NCBI RefSeq assembly: GCF_006376685.1
Contig: NZ_VEWL01000005.1
Span: forward strand, 62,001-126,000
Length of the DNA: 64,000 bases
Source of the DNA: Ochrobactrum teleogrylli
Lineage (GTDB): Bacteria > Pseudomonadota > Alphaproteobacteria > Rhizobiales > Rhizobiaceae
Reading direction: 5' to 3'
The notes under the pieces are model-generated. The model was not told where the DNA came from, searched no databases, and was given only the letters and a program-made list of their open reading frames with translations. Numbering within the stretch: the first letter of the stretch is position 1; each line of letters begins with the position of its first letter. A program made the position numbers and the translations under genes. Below are positions 1 to 8,750 of this stretch, piece by piece.

Positions 1-62
1 CCCTTCGAGACGGTTCCCTTCGCTTCGCTCAGGGCACCTCCTCAGGATGAAGGGTGGTGCTA
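1..62. repeat. Partial intergenic palindromic repeat at the window edge
   Basis: The first 62 bases begin CCCTTCGAGACGG and run to CCTCCTCAGGATGAAGGG, with an inner CCCT...AGGG hairpin. From memory, strings of the type CCTTCGAGACG...CTCAGGATGA are common in intergenic palindromes of Rhizobiales, so this looks like one copy lying just downstream of parC. The left boundary is outside the window and copy number cannot be judged here. Confidence 0.4.
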
Positions 63-68
63 TACCTG

Positions 69-2381
69 TCAGAACTTACCCGAACGTGGAAACCCCTTCG
101 GAACAACGCGGCCGGCGGAAGCGCGTGCACCGATCCATTCGATGAGTTCTTCCTTGCTGCGCGTAAAGGTGCGTTCCGCCGAATCCTGCCATGACAGCCC
201 TTCGGCAATTGCAAAAGTGCGGATATCAGACACGCCGCCATCCTTGTATTTTTGCAGGCGCACGCCCTTGCCGCGCGTCATTTCCGGGATTTCCGTCAGC
301 GGGAACACGACCATCTTGCGGTTTTCGCCGACGACGGCAATGTGATCGCCGGAAACGCGGGCGCAAATCTTCGCCTCGTCCGGAGCCTTTACATTCATCA
401 CCTGCTTGCCCTTGCGGGTGTTGGCGACGGCTTCGTTTTCCGGAACGATGAAACCATTGCCTTCATGCGAAACGAGCAGCAGCTTTGCCGACGGATCGTG
501 CACGAAGGCCGTCAGAATATCCTGATCGTTTTCCATATCGACCAGAATGCGGATCGGCTCGCCATGGCCGCGACCGCCCGGAAGCGTATTCGCACCGATG
601 GTGAAGAACTTGCCGCCTGTCGTGAAGAACAGAAGCTTGTCGGTGGTTTCCGCGTGGAAAGCCAGTTTGAGCTTGTCGCCTTCCTTGAAGGAAAGCGTCG
701 AGAAATCGGCCATATGGCCCTTCATCGCGCGCAGCCAGCCCTTTTCCGATACGACGATTGTGACAGGCTCGCGCTCGATCATGGCATTGTGGATGTCTTC
801 AAGATCGTGGGTCGGGGCTTCCGCGAAATTCGTGCGGCGCTTGCCGAGCTTGGTAGCAGGGCCGAATTTCTCGCGCACCGCCTTGATTTCGGTGCTGATC
901 TTCTTCCACTGGCGCGTGCCGGAAGCGAGCAGTCCTTCCAAATCGGTCTTCTCGACGGTCAGAGCGTCGAACTCTTTGCGGATCTCGAATTCTTCGAGCT
1001 TGCGCAACGAACGCAGGCGCATATTGAGGATGGACTCGGCCTGAACATCGGTCAGTTCGAAGGCCCGCATCAATTCCTGCTTCGGCTCGTCTTCCTCGCG
1101 GATGATGCGGATAACCTCATCCAGATTGAGATAGGCGATCAGAAAGCCGCCGAGGATTTCCAGACGCCGTTCAATCTCGGCCAGACGATATTGCGAGCGG
1201 CGAACCAGAACTTCCTTGCGGTGTTCCAACCATTCGCGCAGCACGCCGCCCAGCGAGAGAACATTCGGCACCTTGCCGTGCGACAGCACATTCATGTTGA
1301 GCGAAACGCGATTTTCGAGCTCGGTCAGCTTGAACAGCGATTCCATCAGCAGTTCAGGATCGACCGTGCGGTTCTTCGGCTCCAGAACGATGCGGATATC
1401 TTCCGCAGATTCATCGCGAATATCGTCGAGCAGCGGCAGCTTCTTGGCCAGCAGCAATTCGGCAATCTTCTCGATCAGGCGCGACTTCTGTACCTGATAG
1501 GGAATTTCGGTGACAACGATCACCCAGGTGCCGCGATTGCCCTCTTCTTTTTCCCAGCGCGCGCGAACGCGAAACGCGCCGCGACCGGTGCGATAGGCTT
1601 CGACAATATTGCCGTGTTCTTCAACCAGAACACCGCCCGTCGGGAAATCCGGGCCGCGCACCTTGGCTTTCAAAAGTGCAGACGGATCCGATTTCGCTTC
1701 CTGCTCGATTTCCGCATATTGCTCCGGCGAGGTGATGAGTTCTTCCACGCCCGCATCGGGATGATTGATCAGATAAAGCGCCGACGAGCACAGCTCCGCC
1801 ACATTATGCGGCGGAATATTCGTGGCCATGCCAACCGCGATGCCCGCCGAGCCATTGGCCAGCAGGTTCGGGAATGCGCCCGGCAGAACGATCGGCTCCT
1901 CGTCTTCCTCATTATAGGTCGGACGGAAATCGATGGCGTCCTCGGTGATGCCTTCGAGCAGCAGCGTCGCCACTTCGGTCATGCGCGCTTCGGTGTAACG
2001 CATGGCGGCGGCATTATCGCCGTCGATATTGCCGAAATTGCCCTGCCCGTCGACCAGCGGATAACGCACCGCGAAATCCTGCGCCAGTCGCACCAGCGCA
2101 TCGTAAATCGACGCGTCGCCATGCGGATGGAACTTACCCATCACATCGCCCACGATACGCGCGCATTTCGCATAGGCCTGATCGGGATTGAGACGCAGCA
2201 GGCGCATGGCATGCATGATGCGGCGATGCACCGGTTTGAGACCGTCGCGCACGTCCGGCAGCGCACGATGCATGATCGTGGACAGCGCATAAGCGAGGTA
2301 ACGTTCCTCGAGGGCCGATTTAAGATCGACCTTTTCGATGTGTTCTTCGCCGTCGCCCGGCGGAATCAGACTTTTTCCCAT
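69..2381 (-). CDS. parC: DNA topoisomerase IV subunit A
   Basis: A subunit of topoisomerase IV, which decatenates daughter chromosomes by passing one duplex through a double-strand break. The 770-aa product starts MGKSLIPPG; a TTG at 2396 in the same frame is possible but less likely. The N-terminal breakage-reunion domain has the [18 protein letters not shown] stretch and the catalytic tyrosine in AAMRYTE (about residue 129), followed by the [13 protein letters not shown] segment and, after about residue 500, a beta-pinwheel C-terminal domain. The length is close to E. coli ParC (752 aa), and the short C-terminal domain without a GyrA box favours ParC over GyrA. The position matching E. coli Ser80 is alanine (HPHGD-A). 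It is monocistronic in view, with parE not in the window. It is divergent from an exported protein gene. Confidence 0.93.
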   Translation of the reverse strand: MGKSLIPPGDGEEHIEKVDLKSALEERYLAYALSTIMHRALPDVRDGLKPVHRRIMHAMRLLRLNPDQAYAKCARIVGDVMGKFHPHGDASIYDALVRLAQDFAVRYPLVDGQGNFGNIDGDNAAAMRYTEARMTEVATLLLEGITEDAIDFRPTYNEEDEEPIVLPGAFPNLLANGSAGIAVGMATNIPPHNVAELCSSALYLINHPDAGVEELITSPEQYAEIEQEAKSDPSALLKAKVRGPDFPTGGVLVEEHGNIVEAYRTGRGAFRVRARWEKEEGNRGTWVIVVTEIPYQVQKSRLIEKIAELLLAKKLPLLDDIRDESAEDIRIVLEPKNRTVDPELLMESLFKLTELENRVSLNMNVLSHGKVPNVLSLGGVLREWLEHRKEVLVRRSQYRLAEIERRLEILGGFLIAYLNLDEVIRIIREEDEPKQELMRAFELTDVQAESILNMRLRSLRKLEEFEIRKEFDALTVEKTDLEGLLASGTRQWKKISTEIKAVREKFGPATKLGKRRTNFAEAPTHDLEDIHNAMIEREPVTIVVSEKGWLRAMKGHMADFSTLSFKEGDKLKLAFHAETTDKLLFFTTGGKFFTIGANTLPGGRGHGEPIRILVDMENDQDILTAFVHDPSAKLLLVSHEGNGFIVPENEAVANTRKGKQVMNVKAPDEAKICARVSGDHIAVVGENRKMVVFPLTEIPEMTRGKGVRLQKYKDGGVSDIRTFAIAEGLSWQDSAERTFTRSKEELIEWIGARASAGRVVPKGFPRSGKF

Positions 2382-2698
2382 GCTTCTCAGTACCAAGTGC
2401 GCGATTCGTCAGCAAGCGTTCAGGAGAACTAAACCAGTACATTACAGTGCAGCTGCGCCAAATAGGACACGCAAAGCGCAAGGCTGCGCTTGAAATCCAC
2501 TGCATAGTTGCACAAATCCAGATTGGAGTGTGCAACAGAGCGTCAGTCGCAAATCCGCCGCCATTTACACACTATAGAGCAACCGGAAACTAGTTTTCTC
2601 GTGCTGCAACCACAGGATTAGCAAATCTGGTTGTTAAATTAGAACATTTGCGCCTATGAATGCCGCACCCAAATCAAGAGATGAGCCAGGAGCTTCGA
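2382..2698. promoter_or_regulatory. Divergent intergenic region with two hairpins
   Basis: This gap holds no gene I can support. It contains an AAGCGCA-AGGC-TGCGCTT hairpin (7-bp stem, 2474-2491) and a GTTGCACA-N14-TGTGCAAC inverted repeat (2507-2536). Both lie between the divergent starts of parC and the exported protein, so they could be regulator sites or leader structures. No convincing sigma-70 promoter pair was seen. Confidence 0.35.
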
Positions 2699-3895
2699 AT
2701 GCAGGTTTTCGTCAACATCAAGCCAGCGGCGCGCATTTTTGCTGCAAGCACAGCGCTTTCGCTGATTTTCGGCAGCGCCGCCATGGCTGCGGATGCCAAT
2801 GCCGTCGCCGAGCGCCTCAAGGCCCTCTACGAAAAGCAGGGCGGTGAACTGAGCTTTGCCAATGTAAAGGCCGACGGTTCGAATATCGTCCTCGAAGGCA
2901 CCAAGGTCAAACTTGCCACGCTGTCTCCGAAAGACGTGGAAGTCGGCGATGTGACGCTTGAAGATGTTCAGGACGCACAGGATGGCGGCTTCACCATCGG
3001 ACAGGTTGTCGTTCCCGACCTCACGCTCGACAGCACCGACGGCAAGAACGATCAGGCCTCCATCAAGGGCATGTCGATGCAGAACCTGCGGATTCCAGCC
3101 GAATCCGCCAAGGGTCCGCTCGACAGCATGGTTCTTTACGACAAGATGAAGATCGATGAACTCGCCTTCGGCAAGCCGGGCACGGATGGCGCCACGGTGA
3201 AGGGCATCGATGTCTCGCTCGACACGTCGAACAAGGCGGAAAAGATCGGTTACAGCGCCACTGTCGCCAGCATTGACGCCACCTTCGGCAAGGACGGCCA
3301 GAACCCGCTTGAGCCGCTGGGCATGAAGAGCCTTCAGGCCGCCGTCAACATGAAAGGTCAGTGGTCGCCGAAGTCGGGCGATGCCACCCTCGACCAGATG
3401 GAAGTTGATGCGCAGGACCTCGGCAAGATCAACATTACCGGCAGCCTTGGCGGTTACGATCTGGCCTTTGTCGAAGCCGTGCAGAAGACGCAGGAAGCAA
3501 TGACCAAGTCGGACGCCGACAAGGACGCCGCCGGTCTTGCCATTCTCGGCCTCGCAGAACAGCTGAACCTCAAGAACCTGACGATCCGCTTTGACGATGC
3601 ATCGCTGACCGAAAAGCTGCTGACCTATTATGCCAAGCAGCAGGGTTCGGACGCCAAGGCGCTTGGCGAACAGCTGAAGATGATGGTTCCGCTGATGGCC
3701 ACCCAGCTGAAGAACCCGGAATTTGCGCAGCAGCTGAAAGCGGCATCGGACAAGTATTTCTCCGATCCGAAGTCTCTGACGCTGAGCGCCTCGCCTGACC
3801 AGCCGGTCACCTTCGCATCGATCGTTGCAACCGCCTCGCTCGATCCAACGAAGATCATCCAGCTGTTGAAGGTCGGCATCGACGCCAACAACTAA
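2699..3895 (+). CDS. Exported protein of unknown function
   Basis: A 398-aa protein with a clear Sec signal peptide: positively charged start, hydrophobic core ASTALSLIFGSAAMA, and likely cleavage before ADANA. The ATG at 2699 is chosen because AGGAG sits 6 nt upstream; an in-frame ATG at 2660 would put 13 polar residues before the signal. The mature protein is rich in Asp, Lys, Gly and Ala, has no cysteines that I noticed, and alternates short beta-like repeats (around KVKLATLSPKDVEVGDVTLEDV) with a helical C-terminal third. I do not recognise the family. The pattern suggests a periplasmic or envelope protein, but this is inference. It is followed by a strong terminator and appears monocistronic. 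Confidence 0.75.
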   Translation: MQVFVNIKPAARIFAASTALSLIFGSAAMAADANAVAERLKALYEKQGGELSFANVKADGSNIVLEGTKVKLATLSPKDVEVGDVTLEDVQDAQDGGFTIGQVVVPDLTLDSTDGKNDQASIKGMSMQNLRIPAESAKGPLDSMVLYDKMKIDELAFGKPGTDGATVKGIDVSLDTSNKAEKIGYSATVASIDATFGKDGQNPLEPLGMKSLQAAVNMKGQWSPKSGDATLDQMEVDAQDLGKINITGSLGGYDLAFVEAVQKTQEAMTKSDADKDAAGLAILGLAEQLNLKNLTIRFDDASLTEKLLTYYAKQQGSDAKALGEQLKMMVPLMATQLKNPEFAQQLKAASDKYFSDPKSLTLSASPDQPVTFASIVATASLDPTKIIQLLKVGIDANN

Positions 3896-3903
3896 AATCG
3901 AAG

Positions 3904-3932
3904 AAGCCCGGTGAATGCACCGGGCTTTTTTT
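3904..3932 (+). terminator. Rho-independent terminator of the exported protein gene
   Basis: AAGCCCGGTG and CACCGGGCTT form a 10-bp stem closed by a short AATG-type loop and followed by a run of T. It starts 8 nt after the stop codon. Confidence 0.85.
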
Positions 3933-3950
3933 CGAGATTTGATCCAAAAT

Positions 3951-3980
3951 AAAAAACCCGGCTCAAAGGCCGGGTTTTTT
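3951..3980. terminator. Bidirectional terminator between convergent genes
   Basis: AAAAAACCCGGC and GCCGGGTTTTTT make a symmetrical A-tract/stem/T-tract hairpin. It can end aspS transcription from the minus strand and back up the plus-strand terminator just before it. Confidence 0.8.
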
Positions 3981-3997
3981 GTTCTCTGAAAAAGAGC

Positions 3998-5788
3998 TTA
4001 GCTCTTCTGAGCCTGGGGAGCCAAACGGATATGAAGATCGCGCAGCTGGGCTGGCGTCACTTCCGAAGGCGCGTTCATCAGAAGATCGAGCGCCTGCTGG
4101 TTCATCGGGAACAGCGAGATTTCACGCAGGTTCTTTGCACCGACCAGCAGCATGATGACGCGGTCGATACCGGCAGCCATGCCTCCATGCGGAGGCGCAC
4201 CGTACTGGAACGCACGGTAGAGACCGCCGAAGCGCTCTTCCACGTCCTGCTGGCTCAGTCCCACCTTTTCGAAGGCCTTGACCATGACGTCCGGCAGCTG
4301 GTTACGGATCGAGCCCGAAGCGATTTCGAAGCCGTTGCAGACGAGGTCGTACTGATAGGCCTTGATGGCGAGCGGGTCCTGATTTTCCAGCGCATCCAGA
4401 CCGCCCTGCGGCATGGAGAACGGGTTGTGCGCGAAGTCGAGCTTCTTGTTGTCTTCGTCCCATTCGTAGAACGGGAAGTCGATGATCCAGGCCAGTTCGA
4501 AACGGTCGCGATCCACGAGGTTCAGTTCTTCGCCTGCACGGGTGCGCGCATCGCCAGCGAACTTGTAGAACTTCGACGGTTGGCCAGCCACGAAGAAGCA
4601 GGCGTCGCCATCGTCGAGGCCCATCTGCACACGGATTGCTTCGGTGCGTTCCTCGCCAATGTTCTTGGCAATCGGGCCAGCGCCTTCAAGCTTGTCGCCT
4701 TCCTTGCGCCAGAAGATATAGCCAAGACCCGGCTGGCCTTCGCTCTGCGCCCAGGAATTCATGCGGTCGCAGAATGCTCTGGAGCCGCCAGTCTTGGCCG
4801 GAATGGCCCAGACTTCGACTTTGGGGTCGTTGGCGATCATGTTCGCGAAGACCTTGAAACCGGAACCCGCGAAATGATCGGTCACAGCCTGCATTTCGAT
4901 CGGGTTGCGCAGATCCGGCTTGTCGGAACCATAGGTGCGGATCGCGTCGTCATAGGCGATACGGCGGAATTTCTGCGTCACCGGCTTGCCTTCGGCAAAT
5001 TCTTCGAAAATGCCGCGCATGACCGGTTCCATCGTTTCCCAGATTTCTTCCTGGGTCACGAAGCTCATTTCAAGGTCGAGCTGGTAGAATTCGCCCGGCA
5101 AGCGATCAGCGCGCGGGTCTTCGTCGCGGAAGCAAGGCGCAATCTGGAAGTAGCGGTCGAAACCGGCAACCATCAGAAGCTGCTTGTACTGCTGCGGTGC
5201 CTGCGGCAGCGCATAGAACTTGCCTTCGTGAATACGACTTGGCACGAGGAAGTCGCGTGCGCCTTCCGGCGACGAGGCCGTCAGGATCGGCGTGGTGAAC
5301 TCGTTGAAGCCGATTTCGGTCATGCGGCGACGCATCGCGGCAATGATCTTGGTGCGGCTCATAATGTTCTTGTGCAGCGTTTCGCGGCGCAGATCGAGGA
5401 AGCGATACTTCAGTCGGATATCTTCCGGATAATCCGGCTCGCCGAAGACAGGCAGCGGCAGTTCCTTGGCTGCGGCCAGAACTTCGATCTCGGTCGCGAA
5501 GATTTCAACTTCGCCGGTCGGCAGGTTCGCATTGACCGCATCACCTGCGCGGGCCTTCACTTCACCATCGACGCGGATGACCCACTCGCCGCGAACTGTT
5601 TCGGCAACCTTGAAAGCGGGCGAATCGGGATCGGCCACAATCTGGGTAATGCCGTAATGATCGCGAAGATCGATGAAGAGAATGCCGCCATGGTCACGGA
5701 CGCGGTGAACCCAGCCGGACAGACGAACGTTCGAACCGACGTCCGTCTTACGGAGGGCTGCGCAGGTATGGCTGCGGTAACGGTGCAT
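3998..5788 (-). CDS. aspS: Aspartate--tRNA ligase (probably non-discriminating)
   Basis: Class II aminoacyl-tRNA synthetase that charges tRNA-Asp. The start [14 protein letters not shown] is chosen because it aligns with the family N-terminus; the longer frame upstream is not conserved in type. The 596-aa product has the OB-fold anticodon-binding domain (about residues 1-110, [11 protein letters not shown]), class II motif 1 region, motif 2 ([10 protein letters not shown]), a bacterial GAD insertion and motif 3 ([13 protein letters not shown]). The loop residue that is Leu30 in the discriminating E. coli enzyme is His33 here (RDHGG), as in non-discriminating AspRS such as that of Pseudomonas aeruginosa. 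This fits a lineage that makes Asn-tRNA through GatCAB. It is divergent from rnd and ends in a bidirectional terminator. Confidence 0.95.
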   Translation of the reverse strand: MHRYRSHTCAALRKTDVGSNVRLSGWVHRVRDHGGILFIDLRDHYGITQIVADPDSPAFKVAETVRGEWVIRVDGEVKARAGDAVNANLPTGEVEIFATEIEVLAAAKELPLPVFGEPDYPEDIRLKYRFLDLRRETLHKNIMSRTKIIAAMRRRMTEIGFNEFTTPILTASSPEGARDFLVPSRIHEGKFYALPQAPQQYKQLLMVAGFDRYFQIAPCFRDEDPRADRLPGEFYQLDLEMSFVTQEEIWETMEPVMRGIFEEFAEGKPVTQKFRRIAYDDAIRTYGSDKPDLRNPIEMQAVTDHFAGSGFKVFANMIANDPKVEVWAIPAKTGGSRAFCDRMNSWAQSEGQPGLGYIFWRKEGDKLEGAGPIAKNIGEERTEAIRVQMGLDDGDACFFVAGQPSKFYKFAGDARTRAGEELNLVDRDRFELAWIIDFPFYEWDEDNKKLDFAHNPFSMPQGGLDALENQDPLAIKAYQYDLVCNGFEIASGSIRNQLPDVMVKAFEKVGLSQQDVEERFGGLYRAFQYGAPPHGGMAAGIDRVIMLLVGAKNLREISLFPMNQQALDLLMNAPSEVTPAQLRDLHIRLAPQAQKS

Positions 5789-6013
5789 GATTTCTGCCTT
5801 TTGGTAAGATAAGTCAGTGCAGGCAAAGCGCTGCAAATTCTGGCGGAAAAGCGCATTTTGACCGGGTTTTGTCAAGTCTGCACTCTCTACAAGTGGCGCG
5901 GTTCTGACCGCATGACGTAACGTATCGACAAAAAACACGATTTGCACTTGTTATGCTATCGCTTTTGCGCATTCTTTCGGGACAATCAATGTCGCTTTGT
6001 CTAAAAGAAACTT

Positions 6014-7171
6014 ATGCAACTCATCACGACCACCGAGGCCCTTGAAGAGGCCGTATCCGCCCTATCCAAGTCAGATTTCGTCACTGTCGACACGGAGTTC
6101 ATCCGCGAAACGACGTTCTGGCCGGAATTGTGCCTTATCCAGATGGCTTCGCCGGATCACACCGCGCTGGTGGATGCGCTTGCGCCCGGTCTCGACCTTG
6201 CACCCTTCTTCCGCCTGATGGCCGACGAGAAAATCGTCAAGGTTTTCCATGCTGCGCGGCAGGATATCGAAATCGTGTTTCATCTTGGCGATCTCATCCC
6301 GTCTCCTGTCTTCGACAGTCAGGTCGCGGCGATGGTCTGCGGTTTCGGCGATGCGATTTCCTACGACCAGTTGGTCCAGAAAGTCACCGGCAAGCATCTC
6401 GACAAGTCGTCCCGCTTTACCGACTGGCGCAGACGTCCGCTTTCGGACAAGCAGCTCGACTATGCGCTGGCCGATGTCACCTATCTGCGCGATATCTATC
6501 TCTATCTGAAGGAAGAGCTTCAGAAAGAAGGCCGCAGCGAATGGGTGAACGAGGAAATGGCGGTTCTGACCGCCCGCGAGACCTATGATCTGCATCCGGA
6601 CGACGCATGGCGGCGGGTCAAGGCGCGCGTGCGCAAGCCGATCGAACTGGCCATCATGCAATCCGTTGCTGCATGGCGCGAGCGGGAAGCGCGCGAACGC
6701 AATGTGCCGCGTGGCCGTATCATCAAGGACGATACAATTGCCGAAATCGCGCAGCAGCAGCCGCGTGACGCCGAGGCGCTTGGTCGTCTGCGTTCGATCC
6801 CGAAGGGGTGGGAACGCTCGGCGCAGGCTGCCGGTCTGGTCGCCGCAATTCAGTCAGCGCTCGCTATCCCTAAAGAAGACCTGCCGAAGCTGCCGAAGCC
6901 GTCGCATTCGCCGGAAGGCAGCGCTGCCGCAGCCGATCTTCTGAAGGTTCTGCTGAAGCTGGTGACAGAAGAACACGGCGTTGCCGCCAAGATCGTCGCC
7001 AGCTCGGATGATATCGACAAGATTGCAGCCGAAGGCGATGAAGCGAAAGTGCAGGCCTTGCAAGGCTGGCGTCGCGAAGTGTTCGGTCAAAAGGCACTGG
7101 ACCTGATCGACGGCAAGATCGGCATCAAGTTCGAGAACCGCCGTATTCGGGCGGTGGAATTAGGGGAGTAA
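6014..7171 (+). CDS. rnd: Ribonuclease D
   Basis: A 3'-5' exoribonuclease of the DEDDy family that trims tRNA and other stable RNA 3' ends. The 385-aa length is near E. coli RNase D (375 aa). Exo I is VDTEF (Asp26, Glu28), Exo II contains Asp84 in FHAARQDIE, and Exo III is YALAD (Tyr150, Asp154), so the catalytic set is complete. An HRDC domain covers roughly residues 205-290, and a second HRDC-like helical region follows. It is divergent from aspS with a 225-bp gap and convergent with ppx; its stop codon lies inside a 17-bp inverted repeat. Confidence 0.93.
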   Translation: MQLITTTEALEEAVSALSKSDFVTVDTEFIRETTFWPELCLIQMASPDHTALVDALAPGLDLAPFFRLMADEKIVKVFHAARQDIEIVFHLGDLIPSPVFDSQVAAMVCGFGDAISYDQLVQKVTGKHLDKSSRFTDWRRRPLSDKQLDYALADVTYLRDIYLYLKEELQKEGRSEWVNEEMAVLTARETYDLHPDDAWRRVKARVRKPIELAIMQSVAAWREREARERNVPRGRIIKDDTIAEIAQQQPRDAEALGRLRSIPKGWERSAQAAGLVAAIQSALAIPKEDLPKLPKPSHSPEGSAAAADLLKVLLKLVTEEHGVAAKIVASSDDIDKIAAEGDEAKVQALQGWRREVFGQKALDLIDGKIGIKFENRRIRAVELGE

Positions 7172-7223
7172 GGGAATAGGTGAAAAGGGCTGTATAAACA
7201 TACTCCCCTATTCCCTTACTCCC
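7163..7223. repeat. 17-bp G-rich inverted repeat between rnd and ppx
   Basis: GGGAGTAAGGGAATAGG (7164-7180) is the perfect reverse complement of CCTATTCCCTTACTCCC (7207-7223), with a 26-nt loop. The TAA of rnd (7169-7171) is inside the left arm and the TAA of ppx (7224-7226) abuts the right arm. The arms are internally repetitive (GGGAGTAA/GGGAATA units). There is no T-tract, so it may act as a shared processing or termination hairpin for convergent transcripts, or it may be a dispersed repeat. Confidence 0.7.
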
Positions 7224-8750
7224 TTATTCCCCTCCCTTGTCGCTGATCGCAAAATACAGGTTCTTGCCCGTCAATTTGGCAAGCTGCTGCAGGCGACCTT
7301 CCGGGCGGTCCGAAACAAGATCGGCAAGATCGCCCGGCACGACCAGCGCAATGCCGTTTTCTTCCTCACGCCAATAGAGGCGTGGAATGACACCCGGCAT
7401 CGATGCCGACAAAAGATAGACGACGCGTAGCAATGCACCGAGCAGCTTGGCCCTTTCGCGCAGGCGCGGTGTGGCAAGCTGCACGATTTCCGGCGCAATC
7501 TCGTCTTCGATCAGCCCTTCATGACGATAGTAATTGGCCAGCGCCATATAGGAACGGCCCGGATGGTCAATGCCGCCGAACGAGCCGTGAGCAATGATGT
7601 TCAGCGCCTGCGAACCGCGATAATCGGGATGCGCGCGCCAGCTTATATCCGCCACAAGACATGCGGCTTCGCGATAACGCGCCTCATCCTCGGTTTCATC
7701 AAAGCCCAGTTGCGGCAATGAAAGCGTCGTCCAGACGGCAAGTTCACGCGCATGGCGTGGCGAACGCGACCGCAGGATCGCCAGTTCTTCCGCAGAAGCC
7801 AGCAATGGGTCGAGTTTCTGCTCGTTCTTCGGCAACAGCGAATAGAGATATCCTTCGCGCACGCCCAATGCCGAGAAAACGATCTTAGATGGCTTCATGC
7901 GGCGGATGGTTTCCAGCATCACGGTCGCGCCATAAGACAGAAGCTGGCGACGGTTCTTCGATACCGCCTCAATACCGCGCATCGTGTCGATATTGCCCTT
8001 GGCGACGCGCTTGAGAAAACTCTGCGCCTCGACCGGGTCCATCTCGTAGCCATGCATGACCAGCAGGGGATAATGCTTCGCGGTCATATGCAACTTGGCA
8101 AGGTTACGCCACGTGCCGCCGACCGCATAGAAAACCTGCCCCTGATGCATTTCAAGCAGCGTTGCCTTTGCAAGCTCCGTGCGTGTGATCGTCGCAGCTT
8201 CCGTCAGCTTTTCGTCGGACATGTCCTGAAGGCGCAAGCCGCCGAGCGGCAGGGTGATGCCCTCGCCGATATCGTGATCGTTGACGGCCACCAGCTCAAG
8301 GCTGCCGCCACCGAGATCACCCGCCACGCCATGGGGCTTGTGGAAGCCGGAAATGATCCCCAGCGCCGAATAATAGGCTTCTTCCTTGCCGGACAGTACT
8401 TCAATGTGCCGCCCGAGAATGGCCTCGGCCTGCGCGATGAAATCAGGCCCGTTCTTCGCTTCGCGTGCGGCGGCTGTCGCCAGCGCGTGCACGGAAACGG
8501 CGCCAGCCTGTTCGGCCAGCGCACGGAAGCGCCGCAAGGCGCGCAGCGCAATATCGACGGACTTGTCGTTGAGCCGACCTGTCTTGGCCAGTCCCTTGCC
8601 GAGACCGCAAAGGAGTTTTTCGTTGAAAAGCACCGTCGGTGAACGGACGATACCTTCGTAAATGACGAGACGGATCGAATTCGAGCCGATGTCAATGACC
8701 CCGATGGGCTTGAGACCCTTCAGACGGCCTTGTGCTATAGCTGGGCTCAT
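7224..8750 (-). CDS. ppx: Exopolyphosphatase (Ppx/GppA family)
   Basis: Hydrolyses terminal phosphates from inorganic polyphosphate; some family members also act on pppGpp. The 508-aa product has the ASKHA-type phosphate loop [16 protein letters not shown] near residues 17-32, the second glycine-rich loop [11 protein letters not shown], and a C-terminal helical extension. The ATG overlaps the TGA of ppk as ATGA (8747-8750), indicating translational coupling. Synthesis and breakdown of polyphosphate are therefore encoded together. Choice between Ppx and GppA activity cannot be settled from sequence, but the ppk linkage favours Ppx. Confidence 0.92.
   Translation of the reverse strand: MSPAIAQGRLKGLKPIGVIDIGSNSIRLVIYEGIVRSPTVLFNEKLLCGLGKGLAKTGRLNDKSVDIALRALRRFRALAEQAGAVSVHALATAAAREAKNGPDFIAQAEAILGRHIEVLSGKEEAYYSALGIISGFHKPHGVAGDLGGGSLELVAVNDHDIGEGITLPLGGLRLQDMSDEKLTEAATITRTELAKATLLEMHQGQVFYAVGGTWRNLAKLHMTAKHYPLLVMHGYEMDPVEAQSFLKRVAKGNIDTMRGIEAVSKNRRQLLSYGATVMLETIRRMKPSKIVFSALGVREGYLYSLLPKNEQKLDPLLASAEELAILRSRSPRHARELAVWTTLSLPQLGFDETEDEARYREAACLVADISWRAHPDYRGSQALNIIAHGSFGGIDHPGRSYMALANYYRHEGLIEDEIAPEIVQLATPRLRERAKLLGALLRVVYLLSASMPGVIPRLYWREEENGIALVVPGDLADLVSDRPEGRLQQLAKLTGKNLYFAISDKGGE

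Noticed and set aside
252..2432. Long open frame of 726 codons on the plus strand across parC
   Set aside because: It is the antisense shadow of parC: His/Arg/Gln-rich composition, no domain, no ribosome site, and parC has complete motifs.
4031..5812. 593-codon frame antisense to aspS
   Set aside because: Shadow of aspS caused by GC-rich third positions; no recognisable protein features.
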